DNA of 19,909 nt from assembly GCA_021323835.1 (NCBI GenBank), contig JAJPKI010000208.1, forward strand, positions 1 through 19,909. The letters run 5' to 3'. Below, piece by piece: positions 1 through 5,595 of this stretch. Position numbers and translations under genes: made by a program. The notes under the pieces were generated by a model. That model was not told where the DNA came from. It ran no database searches and saw nothing but the letters and a program-made list of their open reading frames with translations. The stretch comes from Verrucomicrobiota bacterium (GTDB taxonomy: Bacteria; Verrucomicrobiota; Verrucomicrobiia; Limisphaerales; UBA11358). Each line of letters opens with the position of its first letter. The stretch's first letter is position 1.

Positions 1-83
1 AGGTAATTGCGCTTGTTACTGTGTTCTTTTTTCGGGAACCACAACATATAGTGGTTTAATTTTAATGGGCCACAATTTATTGA

Positions 84-112
84 TTTACAGCCGGGATAAT
101 AACTTGTATTAT
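84..112 (+). promoter_or_regulatory. Candidate sigma-70 promoter of the XRE/ImmA gene
   Basis: TTTACA at 84-89 and TATTAT at 107-112 are separated by 17 bases, a good vegetative-promoter geometry. The -10 element is also the right arm of a perfect inverted repeat (ATAATA 96-101, TATTAT 107-112, five-base centre), so a regulator bound there would cover the promoter. Transcription would start near 119, giving a leader of about 45 bases before the TTG start. This is pattern matching only. Confidence 0.45.
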
Positions 113-144
113 TTTAGTAATTTTTTTTAGCATAGGCTTGACAC

Positions 145-163
145 CGTAGCCGAAACAGCTACG
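145..163. promoter_or_regulatory. Perfect inverted repeat, candidate operator next to the regulator start
   Basis: CGTAGC (145-150) and GCTACG (158-163) form a perfect 6-base inverted repeat with a 7-base centre, immediately before the TTG start codon at 164 and downstream of the proposed promoter. Its position suits autoregulation by the HTH protein encoded next, or a small hairpin that affects initiation. Binding by that protein is inferred only from position. Confidence 0.35.
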
Positions 164-1180
164 TTGAATACGGTGATACAAAGGCTCCTATTCGAGGCTG
201 ATGAAATCCCCGCTGGAAATTCCCAACGGGGAAATTCGTCCCCGTTTCAGTTTAACGTTGGAATGCTGGCGCTGGCGAGAGAAGCAAAAGGTTTTACGCA
301 GAAAAATTTGGCTGATGAAATCGGATGTCAGCAAAGTCGTATTTCAAAAATCGAAGCCGGTGAATTAATGCCGCAAGAAAATGAGATTCAAAATTTTGCG
401 AGAGTATTAGAATGCAATCGCGATTTCTTTTTTCAGCAGGGCACAACAGTTTCGGCAAGCGTTTCGTTTTATCGCAAGACACAGACAATGCCGTTGAAAA
501 TGTTTCGCCAGTGTAACGCTCAAATGAACATCTGCCGGTTGGAAATTGAGCGTAAAGTGGGCGATAAGAAATTAGCCATACGTGAACTTCCAAAACTTCC
601 ACCAGAAGAAAACGGCGGAGCGAAGGCCGTCGCGCAAATTGTGCGGCAAAAATGGGGAATAAAAGACGGCGCAGTGCGAAATTTAACAGGTGTCATTGAA
701 GAAACTGGTTGTGTGATTGTTAATTATTCATTTCCAACAACAAAACTTGACGGTCTTTGCATTCGTGCGTCAGAAAAACCGCCAATTATTTTTCTTAATA
801 AAGATTTGCCTAAATCTCGGCGGCGATTGTCATTGGCGCACGAATTAGGCCATTTGGTCATGCACACAGACCCGCATGAAAAAGTTGAGGATGAGGCATG
901 GGATTTTGCGGCTGAATTTTTAATGCCCGCTGCGGAAATTGGAAAACAGTTAAACGGATTAAATTTGGATAAACTCGGCGAATTGAAAAAAGAGTGGGGC
1001 GTTTCCATGCAGGCTATTTTATATCGCGCGACGAAATTGAAAAAAATCAGCGAAAGCCACAGCCGCATTCTTTGGATGCAAATCGGCAAATACGGTTATC
1101 GGGTGAATGAACCCTTTGAAAATTTTATCCCTGAAGAAAATCCGAGGGAATTAGAAACCCGATTGAAACCAGATACATAA
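164..1180 (+). CDS. XRE-family HTH domain fused to ImmA/IrrE-type zinc metallopeptidase
   Basis: 338 residues from the TTG at 164. Residues about 34-88 form a helix-turn-helix of the XRE/Cro-CI type (LALAREAKGFTQKNLADEIG, then a QSRISKIEAGE recognition region). The C-terminal half carries the zinc-protease motif HELGH at 226-230, with a probable third ligand Glu242 before a conserved FAAEFLMP stretch, as in the DUF955/ImmA/IrrE family. Proteins of this architecture are typically stress or phage-induced regulators that cleave a repressor or control their own operon. It lies upstream of, and in the same direction as, a CBASS-like operon, separated by a palindrome-rich gap, so it may regulate that operon (inference). 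Alternative starts are GTG at 173 and ATG at 263; the ATG would cut into conserved sequence before the HTH. No clear ribosome-binding site precedes the TTG. Confidence 0.9.
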   Translation: MNTVIQRLLFEADEIPAGNSQRGNSSPFQFNVGMLALAREAKGFTQKNLADEIGCQQSRISKIEAGELMPQENEIQNFARVLECNRDFFFQQGTTVSASVSFYRKTQTMPLKMFRQCNAQMNICRLEIERKVGDKKLAIRELPKLPPEENGGAKAVAQIVRQKWGIKDGAVRNLTGVIEETGCVIVNYSFPTTKLDGLCIRASEKPPIIFLNKDLPKSRRRLSLAHELGHLVMHTDPHEKVEDEAWDFAAEFLMPAAEIGKQLNGLNLDKLGELKKEWGVSMQAILYRATKLKKISESHSRILWMQIGKYGYRVNEPFENFIPEENPRELETRLKPDT

Positions 1181-1606
1181 AATTTGAAGCCCGCCAGACG
1201 GTTACAGCCATCTGACGGGCAATTTGATTTCCCCAAACGCTACAACCCGTGAAGGGAAGGCGCGCGTGGAGATAATCTGCATTACATGCAATTTCAGATT
1301 ATCTCACCAAAAACACGGCGTCAAGAAACGGTTAAAATTGACGACTGAATTACATGAGTTGTCCGACAACGAGCGAAAAATTTCGTGGTTCCTCACCCGC
1401 CACGAAGTATGGAATCTCGAATCAAATGGGAACTCGCAGCCAACGTAAGAAACTTACGGCCAGCGCGGGTTTAATTTTGACAATTTCCAACGCCCGCAAA
1501 ATCTTCGAGCAATTGTGTAGTGCTGCCGCCTGACCAAACCAACATGGTTGGAACTTCCGTAACCAAATAAAAACGGAAGCGTTAGTTGCAGTGAACGAAA
1601 GAAGTT
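1181..1606. other. 426-base gap without a convincing gene, rich in inverted repeats
   Basis: Besides the hairpin at 1189-1220, perfect inverted repeats occur at 1269-1279/1295-1305 (11-base arms), 1358-1363/1365-1370 (6-base arms, one-base centre), 1382-1388/1400-1406 (7-base arms), 1444-1449/1453-1458 (6-base arms, AAA loop), 1539-1543/1547-1551 (5-base arms) and 1554-1560/1573-1579 (7-base arms, 12-base loop). GCGGG 1465-1469 and CCCGC 1493-1497 can also pair. The density suggests a structured RNA, a long 5' leader of the CD-NTase operon, or clustered operators. The open frame 1224-1448 runs through four of these and resembles no family I know. No CRISPR-like repeat is present. Confidence 0.6.
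1189..1220 (+). terminator. Imperfect hairpin after the XRE/ImmA gene
   Basis: Arms 1189-1201 and 1208-1220 pair at 11 of 13 positions around a 6-base loop, 8 bases after the stop codon. The following sequence (AATTTGATTT) is only moderately T-rich, so this is a probable but not textbook terminator; it may act for the upstream gene only. Confidence 0.5.
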
Positions 1607-2803
1607 ATGAACACTACACAATTAGAATCATTCCCATTTGCCGCCAACCCATTGGCGGTGATTGACAAAGCCATCGCTGAATTGGAATTAACATCGGCGC
1701 AATACGCCGATGCCGTTAAAAGTTATGAAGCAATTGCAGCGGTTTTAAGAAAAATCCATCCGGCATTGGAAATAATAATTTTTCCGCAAGGCTCAATGCG
1801 TTTGGGCACAACCGTCCGTCCGATTCAAGGCGAACGCTTCGATTTGGATATGGTTTGTCTGGTAACTTTATCAGGAACAATTTATCAGCCGGAACAGATA
1901 TTTAATCTCGTTTGGGAGGCACTGGGACAAGATGAAACTTATCGGCATTTGCGACGCAAGAAAAATCGCTGCATAAGAATTGAATATGCAGACGGACGGA
2001 AATTCTATTTGGATGTAACGCCAGCCGTTCCTGATTGGGCGAAATCCACTTTGCTGTATGTCCCTGACCGCGAACTAAAGAAATGGTTTTCTTCTCACCC
2101 GATTGGGTTTTGTGACAAGTTCAAAAAGGCGGGCGAGGCGTTGCCGATTATTCGTCGCCCCATGCTGCAATTCGCAAATCGCTCATTAGTTCTCGCAAAC
2201 GCCAGTGCGCATGTTGAACCCATGCCGCAACATGGAGCGTTTGATAAAACACCTCTCCAACGAATTGTCCAAATCTTGAAAGGCGACAGGAACAAATACT
2301 TTCAGAACAATACAGCTTATCGTCCATCGTCAATTTTGCTGACAACACTGACGATGCACTCATATTCGCATTTCGTAACTGAACCGGTGGCTGACTTACT
2401 TGAATTCGTTGCGAAAGTTGTCGCAAAGCTGCCTGAATTTATTCAAGAAACCGGAACCGCCGGATTTCGTAAATTCTTTGTAATGAACCCCGTCAATTCC
2501 GAAGAAAATTTTGCTGAAGATTGGACTGAAGAACATTACCAGCATTTTTTAGCGTGGCATAAGCGGTTTGCCGAAGTTTTGCAAAAACTTAATCAATCGC
2601 GGGGACAAGGATTTGGAACGGATGAGATGCTAAAGACTCTCGCCCCAACTTTTGGAACCGACCGTGTTATTCGTGCAGCTAAAGAATTGGGCGTGAATAC
2701 AAATGCACTAAATGATGCCGGAAAACTCTGTTCAATTGGCGGAACGCTTGGTGTCGTGGGAGCTGCCGTTCCGAAAACAATCTATTATGGCGGTGAAAAA
2801 TAA
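1607..2803 (+). CDS. CD-NTase (cGAS/DncV-like nucleotidyltransferase) of a CBASS-type system
   Basis: 398 residues from ATG 1607. The polymerase-beta-like nucleotidyltransferase signature is clear: GS at residues 62-63 (FPQGSMRLGTTVRP), catalytic acidic pair D79 and D81 in RFDLDMV, and third acid D136 in FYLDVTPAVPD. CD-NTases sense phage infection and make cyclic di- or trinucleotides that switch on an effector encoded in the same operon. The length fits the family. The next gene is a stand-alone E2-like protein; in E2-bearing CBASS operons the C-terminus of the CD-NTase is conjugated to a target, and this protein ends in YYGGEK, with Gly-Gly at 395-396 two residues before the end (functional meaning inferred). 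The E2 frame overlaps its 3' end by 17 bases, implying translational coupling. Nucleotide product and clade cannot be told from sequence alone. Confidence 0.92.
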   Translation: MNTTQLESFPFAANPLAVIDKAIAELELTSAQYADAVKSYEAIAAVLRKIHPALEIIIFPQGSMRLGTTVRPIQGERFDLDMVCLVTLSGTIYQPEQIFNLVWEALGQDETYRHLRRKKNRCIRIEYADGRKFYLDVTPAVPDWAKSTLLYVPDRELKKWFSSHPIGFCDKFKKAGEALPIIRRPMLQFANRSLVLANASAHVEPMPQHGAFDKTPLQRIVQILKGDRNKYFQNNTAYRPSSILLTTLTMHSYSHFVTEPVADLLEFVAKVVAKLPEFIQETGTAGFRKFFVMNPVNSEENFAEDWTEEHYQHFLAWHKRFAEVLQKLNQSRGQGFGTDEMLKTLAPTFGTDRVIRAAKELGVNTNALNDAGKLCSIGGTLGVVGAAVPKTIYYGGEK

Positions 2804-3230
2804 TTTTCCAAAGCAACCGCCGTTATCAATGGCAATTCAAGCTGCGGGGATGCAGAAATTATTTCCGCAGGGCAGAACTATTTTGCGAATGAATTCTATC
2901 TCGTGGGCTGGAAAAATTACGCCAACCGATTATGCGAGGAGTTACACAGTTGAATTGCGATACAAAATGGGTTCGCAGCCTCAAGTTTGGGTGCGCGAAC
3001 CCAATTTGCAATTGTTAGCAGGGGAAAGAAAATTGCCGCATGTTTATTCAGACACAGGTGAACTGTGTCTCTATTTACCGGGTTGTGGATTTTGGACATC
3101 GCAGAAATCTGTGGCCGTTACAATTATGCAATGGGCATCTCTTTGGCTGTATTATTTTGAACTTTGGCTTGTAACAAATGAATGGCACGGACACGGCGAA
3201 CACCCGCGCCCGAAGAAAATGGCCGCCTGA
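2787..3230 (+). CDS. Stand-alone prokaryotic E2-like conjugating protein (CBASS Cap2-E2 type)
   Basis: 147 residues from ATG 2787, overlapping the CD-NTase by 17 bases. The E2-like signature of short type II CBASS is visible: LAGERKLPHVYSDTGELCLY with HVY at 85-87 and the probable catalytic Cys94, Trp103 in GFWTSQ, then the helix TIMQWASLWLYYFELWLVT and a conserved NEWHGHGEHP tail. No E1/ThiF-like or JAB-like gene is present, so this is the E2-only layout, in which the E2 primes or modifies the CD-NTase by ubiquitin-like chemistry. ATG 2829 is an alternative start (MAIQAAGMQKLFP); neither has an obvious Shine-Dalgarno sequence. An upstream ATG at 2712 lies deep in the CD-NTase gene and adds residues unlike the family. 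The following ATG is three bases after its stop. Confidence 0.88.
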   Translation: MAVKNNFPKQPPLSMAIQAAGMQKLFPQGRTILRMNSISWAGKITPTDYARSYTVELRYKMGSQPQVWVREPNLQLLAGERKLPHVYSDTGELCLYLPGCGFWTSQKSVAVTIMQWASLWLYYFELWLVTNEWHGHGEHPRPKKMAA

Positions 3231-3233
3231 AAT

Positions 3234-3965
3234 ATGCTTTGGAAAAAAATTATAAATTTGCCTGAATGCAAATCCATTAAGCCGTCGAAAGATTTTTCAG
3301 AATTTTTTCTGCTGAAAAATTTAGACGATACGCATTGGCTTATTGGCCAATACAAAGCAATGGCCGAATTTGCAACCACCCTCCGCTCTGAAAAGATATT
3401 GCGTGATTTTTTGTCAGCTAAACGGATTCGCATTGGACTTCGCGCAACTGATATTCCGCCCGCCGATATTGACCGGCAAAAACGTTATGGAGTGACAGTG
3501 CGGGGAGAAAATTACAGTGAAAATTTTACAGCCAAGCGTTTGAATCTTACGGCGCGCCCCGTGCGTGAACTCAAAGTGATGCCGATAAATCGCATTACAG
3601 ACAATTCTGCAAATGTTAAAACTTTTTGGGAATCACAAACCCCACAATCACATCATATTGTCGAATTCAATAATCTCGAAGCATTAGGAGTTAGTCGCAA
3701 AAATGGAAACGACGGCATGGATTATTTCCAGCTTCCGGCAGTTCTATTGGCGGCGGAATTTCACCAGCGATACGTTAGTGCCATTTTGAAACCCACGCAT
3801 AATTGGGAAAAGACAAAGTTGACGGTAGAAATGCCGAATGTTTATAGCAGTCTTTATTTAGAACGCAGCAAATTGTTTGAACCATTATGGTCTGTCTCGA
3901 AAGCAATTTTCGACCATGCCGGTATTGAAAAGCCATCCTTAATTAATCACCCTAAAAATCCATGA
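3234..3965 (+). CDS. Unrecognised 243-residue protein, candidate CBASS effector with HH-nuclease-like pattern
   Basis: I cannot assign this protein to a named family with confidence. It starts at ATG 3234, three bases after the E2 stop, so it belongs to the operon, in the position where CBASS effectors are usually found. It has no membrane segment and no visible SAVED, TIR, patatin or NucC signature. Residues 138-147 read PQSHHIVEFN, followed after about 20 residues by FQLPAVLLAAEFHQRY (167-180). The order HH-I-V...N...LP...H resembles the AHH/LHH group of HNH/endonuclease VII-like toxins, which would make it a nucleic-acid-cutting effector; the match is by eye and partial. The N-terminal half (RIRIGLRATDIP, KRYGVTVRGENYSENF) is distinctive but unknown, and might be a nucleotide-sensing part (inference). 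Its stop overlaps the next start by ATGA. Confidence 0.8.
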   Translation: MLWKKIINLPECKSIKPSKDFSEFFLLKNLDDTHWLIGQYKAMAEFATTLRSEKILRDFLSAKRIRIGLRATDIPPADIDRQKRYGVTVRGENYSENFTAKRLNLTARPVRELKVMPINRITDNSANVKTFWESQTPQSHHIVEFNNLEALGVSRKNGNDGMDYFQLPAVLLAAEFHQRYVSAILKPTHNWEKTKLTVEMPNVYSSLYLERSKLFEPLWSVSKAIFDHAGIEKPSLINHPKNP

Positions 3966-4186
3966 AAACATCCACGTTGATTCTAACAATTCTCGTCATC
4001 GTTATTGCATTTTATTTTGGCCGAATGTTTGAGCGTATGGCTTCGGTGCAATGCGAAATCGGAAACTTAAAAAATCGCGTATGCGACCTTGAACAATTGA
4101 ACGCGCGCCGCGAAGCAAAGTGGTGTTGGATTAAACAATTAGGCTCTCATTTGCCTATGGTGGGCAAATATATTGACCGAGAATAA
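3962..4186 (+). CDS. Small single-pass membrane protein with coiled-coil tail
   Basis: 74 residues, starting in an ATGA overlap with the preceding gene, a sign of translational coupling. Residues 5-23 (TLILTILVIVIAFYFGRMF) form one hydrophobic helix; residues about 25-55 have heptad-like spacing (EIGNLKNRVCDLEQLNARREA) suggesting a coiled coil, followed by a KQLGSHLPMVGKY tail. No named family is recognised. Its place in a CD-NTase/E2 operon suggests a membrane-disrupting effector, a membrane anchor for the preceding protein, or an accessory subunit; the sequence does not decide between these. The hydrophobic segment is too simple to imply an enzyme. Confidence 0.75.
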   Translation: MKTSTLILTILVIVIAFYFGRMFERMASVQCEIGNLKNRVCDLEQLNARREAKWCWIKQLGSHLPMVGKYIDRE

Positions 4187-4205
4187 CAAAACAAAAATTG
4201 ATAAT

Positions 4206-4367
4206 ATGAGTAAAAAACATCATGTTTCGTTTAACGCACACAAAAAAGTTCCTATGGAAACGCGAGTGTCGTTTCCGACCAAAAGTGGAATTGTGTCATT
4301 TGAAGCGAAGAAAAAAGTCCCCGTGCCTGTCCATGTTGATTTCATGGCAAAAAATAAGTCGAAATAA
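4206..4367 (+). CDS. 53-residue basic protein built of two ~20-residue beta-like repeats
   Basis: From ATG 4206 the protein consists of two copies of one unit: VSFNAHKKVPMETRVSFPTK and, after a three-residue linker, VSFEAKKKVPVPVHVDFMAK, ending NKSK. Alternating hydrophobic and polar residues suggest short beta-hairpins; the protein is rich in lysine. A TTG at 4173 in the same frame would extend it by 11 residues and overlap the preceding gene, but the repeat starts right after ATG 4206. The conservation of unit structure between the two copies argues that the frame is truly coding despite its size. It is the last gene of the CBASS-like operon; function unknown, perhaps a nucleic-acid-binding or conjugation-partner protein (inference). 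Confidence 0.65.
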   Translation: MSKKHHVSFNAHKKVPMETRVSFPTKSGIVSFEAKKKVPVPVHVDFMAKNKSK

Positions 4368-4415
4368 CGGACACAAACGGCCAGTTGTTTTTTTTGGCAA
4401 TCGCACTTCTTTGAA

Positions 4416-4438
4416 AAGGGGTGATTTACCAACCCCTT
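4416..4438. repeat. Stem-loop at the left edge of repeat copy A
   Basis: AAGGGGT (4416-4422) and ACCCCTT (4432-4438) are perfectly complementary around a 9-base loop. The equivalent place in copy B keeps the pairing with different sequence (10414-10422 with 10432-10440), so the structure may matter for recombination or mark a second, inverted copy of the att core. Confidence 0.45.
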
Positions 4439-4580
4439 CCCAAACTGTCAGTAAAAGTGTCAGTAAAAATTGTGGAAAATTTTTCCGACTGGTAAATGAA
4501 TTGTCTTGAATTGTTCGGAAATTTTGAAAAAATGCTTTTGAAAATGGTGAATTCGCGCACGAATCCCACCCCTTCCGCCA
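4430..4580 (+). repeat. Copy A of a ~150-base direct repeat ending in a tRNA 3' fragment (attachment-site remnant)
   Basis: This block matches 10430-10579 with about six substitutions and one single-base indel. It begins CAACCCCTTCC, contains two adjacent copies of TGTCAGTAAAA (4446-4456 and 4458-4468), and ends at 4560-4580 in CGAATCCCACCCCTTCCGCCA up to the CCA. That last stretch has the order expected for a tRNA gene end: CGAAT of the T-loop, CCCAC of the T-stem, a 7-base acceptor strand CCCTTCC, a single G, then CCA. The sequence before it is not tRNA-like, so only the 3' part of the tRNA is present, as at the distal junction of an element inserted by a tyrosine recombinase into a tRNA gene. 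A tRNA-Ser is plausible from G73, but this is a guess. Confidence 0.8.
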
Positions 4581-4723
4581 GTTTTGCTTGGAAATATTCA
4601 AATTCCCCAAATGAATCAATGTGTCTGTCGGGGAAAGGCTCTTCAATTTTGGTTGTGTTCCAAGTCGCATCATGGGTGCAACTTACCGTATCTTGGGAGC
4701 AATCCGACGTGTCACGGACGTAT

Positions 4724-4900
4724 CTAATTATCCAATGCGCGATTCAGGCGGGCAACTTCTGTATCGCGGCGTGCGCGCCGCTTCATGTGGGCGTTGTGCA
4801 TCTTCGCGACGAAATTTCCGTCAGAAAATTTTGCTTTTGTTTTAGTGGAATAGGGAACGAATTTCACTGTAGCACCGTTTTTCATTTTTAACTTTCTCAT
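4724..4900 (-). CDS. Possible 58-residue basic hypothetical protein
   Basis: A minus-strand frame from ATG (complement of 4898-4900) to TAG (complement of 4724-4726) encodes MRKLKMKNGATVKFVPYSTK, then KTKAKFSDGNFVAKM and a strongly basic tail MKRRARRDTEVARLNRALDN. The alternating beta-like first half and the helical basic second half look protein-like, and the frame is unbroken, but there is no convincing ribosome-binding site and no recognised family. It lies just inside the proposed second element, divergent from a decayed gene. Plus-strand frames across the same bases (4496-4891 and 4621-4845) look less protein-like. Confidence 0.35.
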   Translation of the reverse strand: MRKLKMKNGATVKFVPYSTKTKAKFSDGNFVAKMHNAHMKRRARRDTEVARLNRALDN

Positions 4901-4906
4901 AATTGG

Positions 4907-5316
4907 ATGATGTTGGATTGCTCACTGGTTTGCGGCGTGAGCGACGTCCATGCGGACGGAACGGCATTGAAACCGCAAACGCTGGCAAATAAAAATGAAA
5001 CGCACGCGGTAAAAATTTTGAATCCGGCGGATTACCCGACGGATTTGGTTCAGCCAATTTTGAATTCATGCGGCGGCATAAAAATTTCCGCGCGGCATGG
5101 ATTTTTTTGCGCGGCGAAAATTCAGCGCGTTATCAACTTTTATTTTTGATGCAACCGCGCGATGAAAAGTTGTTTCACGATTTGAACATGACGGCGCAAG
5201 CGGCGCGCGTTAAAGCAAAAGTTGAAATTGAACTTGGTTTGTTGAATGAGCGGGACGCAAATTATATCGCGCAATTATTTAGCCAGGCACAGCCTTTTTA
5301 TGCCGCCGCCGATTAA
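4907..5316 (+). pseudogene. Probable frameshifted gene remnant
   Basis: Two overlapping plus-strand frames both have protein-like composition and look like halves of one protein. The first runs from about 4943 (GVSDVHADGT..., KNETHAVKILNPADYPTDLV QPILNS) to about 5070; the second, in another frame, continues from about 5083 (FRAAWIFLRGENSARYQLLF, later AKVEIELGLLNERDANYIAQ) to the TAA at 5314-5316. The first frame closes at 5149 and its residues after the switch look less natural. A single base lost or gained near 5065-5085 would join them. The first frame's ATG at 4907 may not be the original start, so the gene may also be truncated at its 5' end. I do not recognise the family; decayed cargo of the element is the simplest reading. 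Confidence 0.45.
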
Positions 5317-5595
5317 TCACTGCGCTGGATGAAAATGCCGTGACGTTTAAATTTTGAAAATAATTTTTCGATTTTCGGGAATTAAAAATTCATTTTCCGC
5401 TATTTTCTCGCGAATTTTTAATAATTTATTTTCGATTTTTCCAGTATTTTTTTCGTAATTAAATTCATTTTTCCGATTTTTTCCGGTTAAAATTTTGAAT
5501 TAAAAATCAATTTCTCGAATTATCTACGGTAACGGCGTAATTCACTGTAGAAATTCACTGGCAAGCCCGTAAGGGATGCCAAACAGCATAGTGTT
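5317..5595. other. A/T-rich gap with degenerate repeats and a small hairpin
   Basis: Three related A/T-rich units occur at about 5379-5400 (GAATTAAAAATTCATTTTCC), 5455-5486 (GTAATTAAATTCATTTTTCC) and 5497-5517 (GAATTAAAAATCAATTTCTC). AATTCACTG appears twice close together at 5539-5560. A hairpin at 5560-5580 (GGCA...GCCC-GTAA-GGG...TGCC with a mismatch and bulge) lies just beyond the stop of the minus-strand gene and may be its transcription end, though no T-run follows on that strand. No gene is supported. Confidence 0.45.

Larger units (their letters stand above)
4368..4723. other. Non-coding stretch containing the first attachment-like repeat
   Basis: After the operon there is an A/T-rich run with a T-tract at 4386-4395, which could end transcription, although only a weak stem precedes it. 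Bases 4430-4580 are the first copy of a long direct repeat ending in a tRNA 3' fragment (listed separately). From 4581 to 4723 I see no supported gene. Open frames across this region on both strands read through the att-like repeat and are spurious. Confidence 0.55.

Noticed and set aside
1224..1448. 74-codon open frame before the CD-NTase
   Set aside because: It needs a TTG start, resembles no family, and runs through four perfect inverted repeats; better explained as non-coding structured sequence.
1573..1600. GCGTTAGTTGCA resembling the end of an integron attC site
   Set aside because: The core deviates from GTTRRRY, the 5' partner site RYYYAAC is not found, and the available stem is only 7 bases; no integron integrase is present.
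1181..1606. Retron-like structured RNA
   Set aside because: No reverse transcriptase gene lies nearby, so the hairpins cannot be assigned to a retron.
2712..2786. Upstream start of the E2-like gene
   Set aside because: It lies within the CD-NTase coding sequence in another frame and adds residues unlike the E2 family.
4430..4580. Complete tRNA gene at the repeat
   Set aside because: Only the part from the T-loop to CCA is present; no acceptor 5' strand, D-arm or anticodon arm precedes it.
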